From contig NZ_JACEZT010000015.1 in assembly GCF_014042345.1 (NCBI RefSeq), forward strand, positions 78,539 to 142,538: a stretch of 64,000 bases of DNA, written 5' to 3'. The notes under the pieces were generated by a model. The model was not told the origin of the DNA and ran no database searches. It worked only from the letters and a program-made list of their open reading frames with translations. Numbering within the stretch: position 1 is the first letter of the stretch; the number at the start of each line of letters is the position of its first letter. Positions 51,821-60,172 of the stretch are shown one piece after another. The position numbers and the translations under genes are program-made. The DNA is from Rugamonas brunnea (GTDB lineage: Bacteria; Pseudomonadota; Gammaproteobacteria; Burkholderiales; Burkholderiaceae_D).

Positions 51821-51850
51821 AAGCCGGCCATTGCGCCGGCTTTTCTTTTT
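51821..51850 (+). terminator. Intrinsic terminator of the beta-barrel gene
   Basis: Stem AAGCCGGC/GCCGGCTT with a 6-nt loop, followed by TTCTTTTT. It overlaps the last bases of the convergent AbrB-family gene. Confidence 0.82.
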
Positions 51851-52925
51851 AGCGGCGCGCCACGCGCCGCAGCAGGCGGAACAAGGGGCCGATGGTCAGC
51901 ACCAGCACCACCATGCGCGACACGTGGAATGCGGTGACGATGGGCACACCCAGCCGCAAGGTCTTGGCCGTCAGCGCCATCTCCGCGATGCCGCCCGGCG
52001 ATGTGGCCAGGATGGCCGTGCCGGGATGGATGCCGGCGCCCCGCGCCAGCAACAGCCCAAAGGCGGCCGCCAGCGCCATCGCCAGCGCGTTGCAGGCGGC
52101 CACGCTGGCCAGGAAGCGCGGCGCCGCGCGCAGGAACGCGGGCGAGAACCGGCAGCCGAGCGAGGCGCCGATGAACAACTGGCCGCCCCGTATCATCCAC
52201 TCGGGCAGGCGGCTCAGGTGGATGCCGCTAGCCGTCAGCGCCAGCGCCGCCAGCAGCGGGCCGATGACCCAGGCATTGGGCATGCCGGTGCGCTTGCACA
52301 GCAACGCCGCCACGCTGGTCAGCGCCACCAGCAGCAGCAAGCCGCCGATATGCACCTCGGCCGCGCCGGGCAGGTACACATCGTCGCCCAGCGCCAGCCC
52401 ATGGTTGCCCCACCAGCGCACGGCGAACGGGATCACGGCCACCACCAGCATCACGCGCAGGCTGTGCGCGGCCGCCACCCGCTCCACGCTGGCGCCATGG
52501 CGTTCACCCTGCACCGCCATCTCGGACGCGCCGCCGGCCGCCATCGCGAAGAAGGCGGTGGTGCGGTCGGTGCGCGCCAGCTTATGCAGCATATAGCCGC
52601 TGCCCCAGCCCAGCGCCAGCGCAAAGGCCACGGCCAGCGCGATCAACCAGGCAAAGTCCGATAAGGCCAGCAGCACGGGCGCGGTGAAATACAGGCCCAG
52701 CGCCGTGCCGATGGCCCACTGCCCGGCCTCGCGCGCACGCACGGGCGCGCGCAGGTCGCGCCCGCCCAGGCGCAGCGCGGCCGTGGCGAACAGCGGGCCT
52801 ATCATCCACGGCAGCGGCGTATCGAGCCACAGGCACAGCGCGGCGCCGGCCAACGACACCAGCAGCGCCGCCAGCCAGGCCTGCACTTCCGTCCCGCCGC
52901 TGCCGGACCAGCCGAACCACTTCAT
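51849..52925 (-). CDS. AbrB family membrane protein (PF05145-type, putative ammonia monooxygenase/regulator)
   Basis: A 358-residue membrane protein with about ten helices in two repeats. Each repeat has the family's conserved loop: AAGGASEMAVQGERHGA in the first and TSPGGIAEMALTAKTL in the second, plus the paired MIGPLFATA and VIGPLLAAL helices. The names AbrB and ammonia monooxygenase are historical; the biochemical role is not established, and transport is likely. It starts 22 bp after the ABC ATPase gene and may be the last gene of that operon, which could mean a shared or accessory transport role. Confidence 0.8.
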   Translation of the reverse strand: MKWFGWSGSGGTEVQAWLAALLVSLAGAALCLWLDTPLPWMIGPLFATAALRLGGRDLRAPVRAREAGQWAIGTALGLYFTAPVLLALSDFAWLIALAVAFALALGWGSGYMLHKLARTDRTTAFFAMAAGGASEMAVQGERHGASVERVAAAHSLRVMLVVAVIPFAVRWWGNHGLALGDDVYLPGAAEVHIGGLLLLVALTSVAALLCKRTGMPNAWVIGPLLAALALTASGIHLSRLPEWMIRGGQLFIGASLGCRFSPAFLRAAPRFLASVAACNALAMALAAAFGLLLARGAGIHPGTAILATSPGGIAEMALTAKTLRLGVPIVTAFHVSRMVVLVLTIGPLFRLLRRVARR

Positions 52926-52947
52926 GCCGCGGGACTCCCAGCCATCC

Positions 52948-54021
52948 TCAGAACACCCAGAGCTTGTCGGCCGGCAGTTGCAGCCAGTAGCGGCCCGGTT
53001 CCAGCTTGTAGCGCGAGTGGGCACGCAGGCTGATCTCGGGGCCCGATTCGCTCTTGAACAGGCACTCGAAGCGGTCGCCCAGGTACATGCAGGTCAGCAG
53101 CGGCAGTTCGATCGCGTTCTCCACCGGCGTGGCGCTCACGCGCACTTCCTCCACGCGGATGATGGTGGCGCCTTCGGCGCTGGTGGAGGCGCCGCGCGCC
53201 GTGGCTTGCAGTGTGGCGCCATTCACGTCCAGTTGCACGCGGCTGCCGTTGCGCTGCACGATGCGGCCCGGCAGGCGGTTGTTACTGCCCATGAATTCGG
53301 CCGTGAACAAGGTGTCGGGCGTCTCGTACATGCTTTGCGGGGTGCCCTGCTGTTCGATCCGGCCGTTGTTGAGCAGCAGGATGCGGTCGGAAATGGCCAT
53401 GGCCTCGGCCTGGTCGTGGGTCACCATCAGCGCCGACAAGCCGAGGCGCACGATCAGCTCGCGCAGGAAGGCGCGCGCCTCCTCGCGCAGCTTGGCGTCC
53501 AGGTTGGAGAGCGGCTCGTCCAGCAGGATCACGGGTGGGTTGTACACCAGCGCGCGGGCGATGGCCACGCGTTGCTGCTGGCCGCCGGACAACTGGTGCG
53601 GGAAGCGCTCGCCCAGGTGGCCCAGTCCCAGCTGCTTGAGCACTTCGTTGACGCGTTCGGCGATGTCGGCCGCGCCCATCTTGCGCAGCTTGAGGCCATA
53701 AGCCACGTTGTCGAACACGGTCTTGTGCGGCCACAGCGCGTAGGACTGGAACACCAGGCCCAGGTTGCGCTGCTCGGCCGGCATCTCGAAGCCGCGTTCG
53801 CCCTCGAACACGCGGCGGTCGCCGATGTCGATGGTGCCCAGCTTGGGGCTCTCCAGTCCGGCCACGGCGCGCAGCAGCGTGGTCTTGCCGCTGCCCGAAG
53901 GCCCCAGCAGCGCCACCACTTCGCCCTTTTGCAGATGCATGGACACGCCCTTGAGGATGGGATTGGCGTGGGCGCCGCTGCCGTAATCGAGGTGCAGTTC
54001 GTTGACGCTCAGTTCATTCAT
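52948..54021 (-). CDS. ABC transporter ATP-binding protein (Fe3+/putrescine/phosphonate-type)
   Basis: A 357-residue ATPase of the PotA/FbpC class. Walker A is GPSGSGKTT near residue 36, the signature LSGGQQQRVAIARAL, Walker B VILLDEPLSNLDAKLR, with the switch His in MVTHDQAEA. The C-terminal 110 residues form a TOBE domain. The start is placed at 54021 (MNELSV); 54039 is an alternative. It would power the double permease encoded just upstream. The class serves iron, polyamines or phosphonates, and the sequence alone does not decide. Confidence 0.88.
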   Translation of the reverse strand: MNELSVNELHLDYGSGAHANPILKGVSMHLQKGEVVALLGPSGSGKTTLLRAVAGLESPKLGTIDIGDRRVFEGERGFEMPAEQRNLGLVFQSYALWPHKTVFDNVAYGLKLRKMGAADIAERVNEVLKQLGLGHLGERFPHQLSGGQQQRVAIARALVYNPPVILLDEPLSNLDAKLREEARAFLRELIVRLGLSALMVTHDQAEAMAISDRILLLNNGRIEQQGTPQSMYETPDTLFTAEFMGSNNRLPGRIVQRNGSRVQLDVNGATLQATARGASTSAEGATIIRVEEVRVSATPVENAIELPLLTCMYLGDRFECLFKSESGPEISLRAHSRYKLEPGRYWLQLPADKLWVF

Positions 54022-54049
54022 GATCAGGTCTCGTTTCATGGCTAGGTTC

Positions 54050-55825
54050 TCAGTTGTGCAGTTTGACGCCAAAGCGCAGTGCGATACCCAGGCCGATGGC
54101 GACCAGGGAGATGTTAATGAAGGACAGGGCCGCCACCAGGTCGGTCGAACCGCCGGCCCACAGCGACACCAGCATGGCGCCGATCACCTCGGTGCCGGGC
54201 GAGAGCAGGTACACGCCGGTCGAATATTCCCGCTCGAAGATCAGGAACACCATCAGCCAGGCGCCCAGCATGCCGTATTTGATCAGCGGCAGCGTCACGT
54301 CGCGCGTCACCTGGCCGCGGCGGGCGCCCACGGCGCGCGCCGCTTCCTCCAGCTCCGGCCCCACCTGCAGCAGTGCCGTCGAAATCAGGCGCATGCCGTA
54401 GGCCAGCCACACCACGGAGTAGGCCAGCCACAGCGCGAAGATGGTCGAGCGCAGCGAGCGCAGGACAGGAATCGCATGCTCGCTGAGCCAGAGCGCGACA
54501 CCGTTGTCCATCCCCTTCAGCATGCCGTCCAGCCAGCTCGGCACGAACAGGAACACCCACAGGAACGACAGACCCGCCAGCAGGCCGGGAATGGCGCGCG
54601 GCACCAGCACGCTGTAGTCGAGCAGGCGGGTGATGCCGTCCGGCTTGCGGTGCATGGCCAGCGCGATGCCGCTGTAGCAGATCACGGCCAGGCCGCCGCC
54701 CACCACGCCGATCAGGATGGTGTTGAGGATGCCGCGCATCAGCGACGGCTGCTCCAGGATTTCGCGGAAGTGGTCCAGCGTCAGCACGTCGGCCAGGCGC
54801 ACGCCCTCGCCCCAGTACTGCACGAACGAGCGCAGCACGATGCCCGAGATCGGCATCACGATGGTGAACAGCAGCCAGGCGGCGATCAGCGCGAAGGCCA
54901 GCCACTTCCAGCGGCCCAGCGGCATGGACTTGGTGCGCGCGCCCTTGCCCTTGATCGACACGTATTTGTTGGCCGACTTGAGCAGCCAGCGCTGCAGCAT
55001 CACCAGCGGCATGGTCACCATCACCAGGCACACGGCGACGGCGGCCATCAGGTGGTAGGACGGCGTGCCCAGCTTGTTGGTCAGCTTGTACAGGTAGGTG
55101 GCCAGCACCAGGTGGCCTTCCGGGTCGCCCAGCACCAGCACCAGGCCGAACACCTCGAAGCCGAGGAAGAACACCAGCACGGCCGCATAGGCCAGCGCCG
55201 GCATCACCATCGGCAGCGACACGTTGAGCATCACCTGCAGCGGCGAGGCGCCGGCCACGCGGGCCGCCTCCTCCACGTCCGAACCGAGGCTCTTCAGCGC
55301 CGACGAAGCGTACAGGTAGACGTGCGGCACGTGGGTCAGGCCGGCGATCACCACGATGCTGGTGAACGAATAGATGTTCCAGGGGATGAAGCCCAGCAGG
55401 TCCTTGGCCCAGGTGGAGTAGAAACCCACCGGCCCCATGGATACCACGTAGCCGAAGCCCATCACCATCGGCGAGACGAAGATCGGCACCAGCAGCATGG
55501 GCGCGATCCAGCCGCGTCCCGGCAGGTCGGTGCGGATCATCAGGAAGGCCAGCATGCCGCCCAGCGGCACGGCGATCACCGCCAGGCCGGTGGCCAGGAT
55601 CAGGCCATTCTTGAACGCGACGATGAAGTCGGGATCGTCGAAGATGAAGCGGTAGGCGTCCAGGCCCAGCTCCTTGCCCGGCACGAAGAACGGCGCCGAC
55701 AGGAAGCTTTGGTAGAAAATCAGGATCAGCGGCACGAAGATGGCGAGCGCGGTCAGCGTCACCACCACTCCGCGCGGCCAGTTCAGGCTGCGCCGGCCGG
55801 AGCCGGGGATGGTCATCGTTTGCAT
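54050..55825 (-). CDS. ABC transporter permease, double-domain (FbpB-like)
   Basis: A 591-residue permease with about 12 membrane helices in two halves. Each half has an EAA-type ATPase-contact loop: EEAARVAGASPLQVMLNVSL and EEAARAVGARRGQVTRDVTL. Fusing both subunits in one chain is usual for FbpB-type iron and related importers. It starts 105 bp after the binding-protein stop, and that gap contains a strong GC hairpin, a usual way to keep binding protein in excess over permease. The ATPase follows after 28 bp. Confidence 0.9.
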   Translation of the reverse strand: MQTMTIPGSGRRSLNWPRGVVVTLTALAIFVPLILIFYQSFLSAPFFVPGKELGLDAYRFIFDDPDFIVAFKNGLILATGLAVIAVPLGGMLAFLMIRTDLPGRGWIAPMLLVPIFVSPMVMGFGYVVSMGPVGFYSTWAKDLLGFIPWNIYSFTSIVVIAGLTHVPHVYLYASSALKSLGSDVEEAARVAGASPLQVMLNVSLPMVMPALAYAAVLVFFLGFEVFGLVLVLGDPEGHLVLATYLYKLTNKLGTPSYHLMAAVAVCLVMVTMPLVMLQRWLLKSANKYVSIKGKGARTKSMPLGRWKWLAFALIAAWLLFTIVMPISGIVLRSFVQYWGEGVRLADVLTLDHFREILEQPSLMRGILNTILIGVVGGGLAVICYSGIALAMHRKPDGITRLLDYSVLVPRAIPGLLAGLSFLWVFLFVPSWLDGMLKGMDNGVALWLSEHAIPVLRSLRSTIFALWLAYSVVWLAYGMRLISTALLQVGPELEEAARAVGARRGQVTRDVTLPLIKYGMLGAWLMVFLIFEREYSTGVYLLSPGTEVIGAMLVSLWAGGSTDLVAALSFINISLVAIGLGIALRFGVKLHN

Positions 55826-55890
55826 GTGAGGATACCTTCAGGCGCGGCGCGTGCTGGCGCCGTCGCACGTTATGACGGAGGGGTGATGCG

Positions 55891-55912
55891 GCCGCCGGCG
55901 CGGGCCGGCGGC
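55891..55912. promoter_or_regulatory. Intercistronic GC hairpin between binding protein and permease genes
   Basis: Perfect 9-bp stem GCCGCCGGC/GCCGGCGGC with a GCGG loop. No T tract follows on the minus strand, so it probably protects the upstream mRNA or partly lowers downstream expression. Confidence 0.5.
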
Positions 55913-55930
55913 GGGCCGTTCAGAGGCCTC

Positions 55931-57034
55931 TTACTTTTTACCGGCCGTTTCTTTCCACTGCTTGAGGAAAGCCATGCGCTTGGCGGGGCCAAGGAATTGC
56001 AGCACGATGGGGTGCACCGGCACCGGCTTGACGTTGTCCTTGCCGATCTGCTTGATCAGGTCGGCCGAGGTGGTTTCGCCGGTCACGTCGGCGCGGATCG
56101 CGTACAGGCGCGAATCGTTGGCGACGATGGTCTGGCCGCGGTGCGACAGCATGTAGTCCAGCCACAGCTTGGCGGCGTTGACGTTCTTGGCGCCCTTGTT
56201 GATGAACAGCACGCGCGACAAGATCAGCGTGTAATCCTTGGGCAGCACCACGCCGATCGACGGGTCGGCCTTGGCGCGCACCAGCGCGTAGGAGCCGAGC
56301 ACGTTGTAGCCGATCAGGTTCTCACCCGAGGAGATGCGCTCCATCATGGTGCCGGTGGACGACTGCACGCGCACCTTGGAGGCGCCGAAGGCGTTCTCCA
56401 GGTCCGGGAACTTGGTGCCCAGTTCGCGCGCATCCTGGGTCATGAACATGAAGCCGACGCCCGATTTTTCGATGTCGTAGGTGGTGACCTTGTCCTTGAA
56501 CTTGGGCTGCTGGATCAGTTTGGCGAAGTCGGCGTGGTTCTGCGGCACTTCCTTGGCGTCCAGCAGCCGCTTGTTGTAGACGATGGCGGCCGGCTCGAAC
56601 GTGGTACCGTAGGCCTGGTCGTCCCAGATGGCCCAGCCGGGGATCTTGGACGCTTCCACCGATTTGTATTTGAGCGCGTAGCCGTCCGAGGCCAGGCGCA
56701 TCTGCAGGTCCATGGCCGAGGACCACATCACGTCGGCCGTGTTGCCGCCGGCCGCCACTTCCGAGATGAAGCGGTTGTACACCTCGGTCGAATTCATGTC
56801 GTTGTATTCGATCGTGATGCCGGGGTACAGCGTGTTGAAGTCCTTGATCAGCGGCTGGGTGGCCTTGCTGTCGGTGGCGCCGTAGATCACCAGCTTGCCC
56901 TCTTTCTTGGCGCCGTCGATGATCTTCTGGTAGTCGGCCGGATAGCCGGCCGGCACCTGGGCCAGGGCGGCGGTGGCGAATGCGGTGGCCAAGGTGGTGG
57001 CCACTGCGGCGGCCAGGGTGGTTTTCAACATCAT
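55931..57034 (-). CDS. ABC transporter substrate-binding protein (SBP_bac_1/FbpA-like)
   Basis: A 367-residue secreted protein; signal peptide to about residue 25 (ending ALA), then the extracellular binding fold with EGKLVIYGATDSKATQPLI and YNDMNSTEVYNRFISE. The C-terminal tail is basic (TAGKK). Its class contains Fe3+, phosphonate and sugar-phosphate binders. The paired tyrosines that define FbpA iron ligands are not obvious, so iron is not certain. CGGAGA lies before the ATG. It is followed by the permease and ATPase genes and preceded by a TctC-like gene. Confidence 0.88.
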   Translation of the reverse strand: MMLKTTLAAAVATTLATAFATAALAQVPAGYPADYQKIIDGAKKEGKLVIYGATDSKATQPLIKDFNTLYPGITIEYNDMNSTEVYNRFISEVAAGGNTADVMWSSAMDLQMRLASDGYALKYKSVEASKIPGWAIWDDQAYGTTFEPAAIVYNKRLLDAKEVPQNHADFAKLIQQPKFKDKVTTYDIEKSGVGFMFMTQDARELGTKFPDLENAFGASKVRVQSSTGTMMERISSGENLIGYNVLGSYALVRAKADPSIGVVLPKDYTLILSRVLFINKGAKNVNAAKLWLDYMLSHRGQTIVANDSRLYAIRADVTGETTSADLIKQIGKDNVKPVPVHPIVLQFLGPAKRMAFLKQWKETAGKK

Positions 57035-57116
57035 GTTTGTCTCCGTTGGTTTTTGTACTGCCCGTTGCAGGCTAAGTTACTGTTTATTCACTGCTTATTC
57101 TTGTATTCCTGGTTGG

Positions 57117-58079
57117 CTAGCGCACCAGCCCCAGTTCGCTGGCGCGCTTGCCGTATTCATCGACTGCCTTCTTCACGTAGGCCGTCAGCGCCGGTCCCGT
57201 CAGGCTGAACGGATACAGGCCGTAGCTGGCGCGGGTCTGCGCGAACTGCGGGCTGGCCAGCACGCGGTCGAAGGCGCCCACCCACTTGCGGTAATCGGCC
57301 TCCGGCACTTGCGGGCCCATCCACACACCGCGGATCACCGGCCACACCACGTCGAAGCCCTGCTCGCGCGCCGTCGGTATCTTGGCCAGCACGCCCGGCA
57401 GGCGCTGCTCGGACAGCACGGCCAGCACCCGGGTGCTGCCGCCGGTCGAATACAAGGTCGCTTCCGACGCGTCGCCCGACACCACCTGCACAAAGCCCGC
57501 ATGCATGGCGGTGAACGCTTCGCCGCCGCCCTCGAGCGCCACGAAACGCAGCACCTTGGGATCGACGCCGGCCGCCTTCACCACCAGCGCAATCTTCAGC
57601 CAGTCCTGGCTGCCGATGGTGCCGCTCACACCGATCAGCACCTGCTCAGGATGGTGCTTCAAGGCCGTCACCAGCTCGCCCAATGTGTGGTAGGGCGAAT
57701 CCGCGCGCACTGCGATCATGCCGTAGTCCGCGCCCAGTGCAGCCACCCAGCGCACATCGTCCGCCTTGGCCTTGCCGAACTTTCCCTGGGCCAGATTGAG
57801 CAGCGAGCCGCCCGAAAAAGCCACCAGCGTGTCCGGCTCGGCGCGCCGCTGCGACACCAGCGCATGCCAGGCCACGGCGCCGATCCCGCCGGGCAGATAG
57901 CTGATCCGCATCGGCGCGCCGCCATGTTCCGGCAAGGTCTGCAAGCCCTTCTGCGCCAGCTTGCAGGTCAGGTCCATCGCGCCGCCCGGTTTGGAAGGCA
58001 CGATGCATTCCGTGCCCGCCGCCTGCGCCGCCGTGCCGGCCATCAGGACGGCCAGCCATGCCAGCAAAATAGTTTTCAT
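57117..58079 (-). CDS. Tripartite tricarboxylate transporter binding protein, TctC/Bug family (orphan)
   Basis: A 320-residue periplasmic protein with a signal peptide (cut after AQA) and the Bug fold: IVPSKPGGAMDLTCKL at the start of the mature part and LIGVSGTIGSQDWLK in the ligand region. TctA and TctB membrane subunits are not present in the window, so it is an orphan Bug, common in betaproteobacteria. A direct repeat (58106-58125) matching the one at the porin promoter lies upstream, and a TctDE-like pair follows the porin gene. There is no visible Shine-Dalgarno. Confidence 0.87.
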   Translation of the reverse strand: MKTILLAWLAVLMAGTAAQAAGTECIVPSKPGGAMDLTCKLAQKGLQTLPEHGGAPMRISYLPGGIGAVAWHALVSQRRAEPDTLVAFSGGSLLNLAQGKFGKAKADDVRWVAALGADYGMIAVRADSPYHTLGELVTALKHHPEQVLIGVSGTIGSQDWLKIALVVKAAGVDPKVLRFVALEGGGEAFTAMHAGFVQVVSGDASEATLYSTGGSTRVLAVLSEQRLPGVLAKIPTAREQGFDVVWPVIRGVWMGPQVPEADYRKWVGAFDRVLASPQFAQTRASYGLYPFSLTGPALTAYVKKAVDEYGKRASELGLVR

Positions 58080-58105
58080 CGATGTGTGTATGGTAGTGGG
58101 CGCCA

Positions 58106-58125
58106 GCTTTCAAAGCGCTTTCAAA
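58106..58125 (-). promoter_or_regulatory. Tandem repeat, candidate response-regulator site at the tctC-like gene
   Basis: GCTTTCAAA at 58106-58114 and 58117-58125 (TTTGAAAGC on the coding strand), 11-bp period. A -10-like TACCAT follows 10 bp after the proximal copy, the same layout as at 59303-59336. Confidence 0.5.
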
Positions 58126-58127
58126 TG

Positions 58128-58158
58128 CCGGGGGCCATGCAGAAAAACATGGCCCCGG
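58128..58158. promoter_or_regulatory. Hairpin after the porin gene
   Basis: Arms CCGGGGGCCATG and CATGGCCCCGG (one bulged G) around an 8-nt loop, 10 bp beyond the porin stop. There is no T tract on the minus strand; probably a 3' stabiliser or weak stop before the tctC-like gene. Confidence 0.45.
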
Positions 58159-58168
58159 ACGGCCCGGA

Positions 58169-59233
58169 TCAGAAGCGGTGCTGGATGCCCGTCATGAAGC
58201 CGCGCTGGGTGTCGGCGAAGCCGGCGTCGTCGCGCGACAGGCCGGTCAGCTGGCCGTTCTTGGCCTTGGCGTAGGCGGCGGCCACGTACAGGTCGGTGCG
58301 CTTGGAGAGCGCGTGGCGCAGGCGCGCCACGTACAGGGTGGGATCGGCGTCCTTGCCGGCGGCCACGTTCTTGACGTTCACGTGGTAGATCGCGCCCGTC
58401 AGCGTGTTGACGGCGTCGAGCTTGTAGACCACGCCGCCCCAGGTGGTGGTGGCGTCGACATCGGGCGTCAGCGCCTTGCCGGCCACCAGCTTGTAGTCGC
58501 GCACCACGGCCGTCAGCTTGACCGGGCCGTTCTCGTAGTTGGCGCCCAGGTGCCAGACCGTGGTCTTGTCACGGTTGCCGGTGGCGACCACGGTGTTGCC
58601 GTTGACGCGCTCCCAGGTCGCCATCACGCTCACCGGGCCGGTGCTGTAGGTGGCGGCGGTGGAGAACTTGGCGCTGTCGTTGGCGCCCGTGCTTTGCTCG
58701 CCGGCGCCGTAGGACGCGCCGAATTTCAGGCCGCCAGCCGAGACGGAATACTTGATCATGTTGTCCCAGGCCGTGGTGAAGCCATACTTGCTGGGACCGG
58801 TGGCCGGGCCCGAGGTGGCCCACGAGTAGAACGGCGCGAAGCCCATAGGATCAAAGTGGATCACGGTGTCATACACGCTGGTGAAAGAGCGGCCCAGCAC
58901 CACCCGGCCAAAGGCGCCTTCCAGGCCCACGTTGGCCTGGCGCTTGAACAGCACGCCGTCCGAGGCGCCGGTGTCCATCAGGATGCCGCCTTCCAGGTTG
59001 AACACGGCTTTCAGGCCGCCGCCCAGGTCCTCTGTGCCGCGCAAGCCCCAGCGCGACGTGTTCATGCCACCCGAGGTCACGCGGGTCATCGCACCGCCGC
59101 CGGCCTTGGCGTCGCTGGCGTAATCCACGCCCATGTCCAGCAAGCCATACACCTGCACGTTCGATTGCGCGTGCGCGGCACCGGTGGCGCCCAGCAGGGC
59201 CACGATAGCGAGGGACAAAGAGGATTTCTTCAT
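58169..59233 (-). CDS. Gram-negative trimeric porin
   Basis: A 354-residue porin with a signal peptide cleaved after AHA, the first strand QSNVQVYGLLDMGVDYASDA, the WGLRGTEDLGGGLKAVFNLE loop and the C-terminal GIQHRF. It is a paralogue of the 40309-41301 porin. GGAG precedes the ATG. Its promoter region, divergent from the two-component genes, has tandem TGAAAGG repeats just ahead of a TATAGT -10 box. It probably admits the substrate bound by the TctC-like protein. Confidence 0.92.
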   Translation of the reverse strand: MKKSSLSLAIVALLGATGAAHAQSNVQVYGLLDMGVDYASDAKAGGGAMTRVTSGGMNTSRWGLRGTEDLGGGLKAVFNLEGGILMDTGASDGVLFKRQANVGLEGAFGRVVLGRSFTSVYDTVIHFDPMGFAPFYSWATSGPATGPSKYGFTTAWDNMIKYSVSAGGLKFGASYGAGEQSTGANDSAKFSTAATYSTGPVSVMATWERVNGNTVVATGNRDKTTVWHLGANYENGPVKLTAVVRDYKLVAGKALTPDVDATTTWGGVVYKLDAVNTLTGAIYHVNVKNVAAGKDADPTLYVARLRHALSKRTDLYVAAAYAKAKNGQLTGLSRDDAGFADTQRGFMTGIQHRF

Positions 59234-59302
59234 GTGTGTCTCCGGTAAATGTAGTTTTGAAGTTCGTTATAAATGAAGCATCTGATCGACAATCAGGCTC
59301 CC

Positions 59303-59336
59303 ACTATAAAATTCGCTTCCTTTCATTTGCCTTTCA
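59303..59336 (-). promoter_or_regulatory. Porin promoter with tandem response-regulator repeats
   Basis: TGAAAGG repeated with an 11-bp period (59319-59325, 59330-59336). Ten bases after the proximal copy comes TATAGT (59303-59308). The proximal repeat would replace the -35, as at OmpR-type activated promoters. Confidence 0.55.
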
Positions 59337-59473
59337 GTCCTGACAGGTTAGTCCAGCCGCAGGCCTCCCTGTCTCCACTACACCACAAAGCGCCGGCGCC
59401 GCCGCGCGAACCGTGCGCCGGCGCTATCATGCAGGTCTGACACTGAACTTTTTTGATCGGATTGGCAAGATTT

Positions 59474-60172
59474 ATGCGCGTTTTGTTAGTAGAAGACCAC
59501 ACCGAGCTGTCCCGCTGGCTGTCCAAGGCCCTGCGCGACGCCAAACTGACGGTCGAATGCGCCGACAACGGCGCCGATGCCGACGCCCTGCTGCACACCC
59601 AGGACTACGCGCTGGTGATCCTGGACCTGACCTTGCCGCGCATGGACGGACTGGAAGTGCTCAAGCGCCTGCGCGCCCGCCCCGCCCCGCGCGGCCAGAC
59701 CCCGGTGCTGATCCTGACGGCCCGCGGCGGGCTCGATGACCGCGTGCAGGGCCTGAACCAGGGCGCCGACGATTACCTGGCCAAGCCGTTCGAACTGGCC
59801 GAACTGGAGGCGCGGGTGCGCGCGCTGCTGCGCCGCAGCGTCGGCAACGAGGCGCTGGTGCACCACTGCGGCGCCCTCAGTTTCGACACCGTCACCCGCT
59901 GCTTCAGCTACGGCGGCGCCGCGCTGGCGCTCACGCCGCGCGAACACGCCGTGCTCGAAGCGCTGATCTCGCGCTCGGGCCGCGCCGTGTCCAAGGAAAA
60001 GCTGTTCGACGAAGTGTTCGCGCTGGACGACGACGCCAACCTGGACGCGATCGAACTGTACATCCACCGCGTGCGCAAGAAGCTCGACAATGGCGCGCCC
60101 GACGCCGCCGTCATCACCACGCTGCGCGGCATCGGCTACCTGCTGCAGCCGCGCAGCGCCGTCGGCGGCTAG
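59474..60172 (+). CDS. OmpR-family response regulator, TctD-like
   Basis: A 232-residue two-component regulator. The receiver domain covers residues 1-120 with acidic pocket E7-D8, phospho-acceptor D51 and the conserved Lys in DYLAKPFEL. The winged-helix DNA-binding domain follows, with LTPREHAVLEALISRSGRAVSKEKL and the C-terminal RGIGYLL hairpin. Its stop directly abuts the kinase start. It is divergent from the porin gene, and tandem TGAAAG repeats at the porin and tctC-like promoters suggest these as targets, as TctD controls tctCBA in Salmonella. Confidence 0.9.
   Translation: MRVLLVEDHTELSRWLSKALRDAKLTVECADNGADADALLHTQDYALVILDLTLPRMDGLEVLKRLRARPAPRGQTPVLILTARGGLDDRVQGLNQGADDYLAKPFELAELEARVRALLRRSVGNEALVHHCGALSFDTVTRCFSYGGAALALTPREHAVLEALISRSGRAVSKEKLFDEVFALDDDANLDAIELYIHRVRKKLDNGAPDAAVITTLRGIGYLLQPRSAVGG

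Noticed and set aside
54002..57208. A plus-strand frame of over 1000 codons across the ABC transporter genes
   Set aside because: It is antisense to permease and binding-protein genes with intact family motifs, and its composition is typical of a shadow frame.
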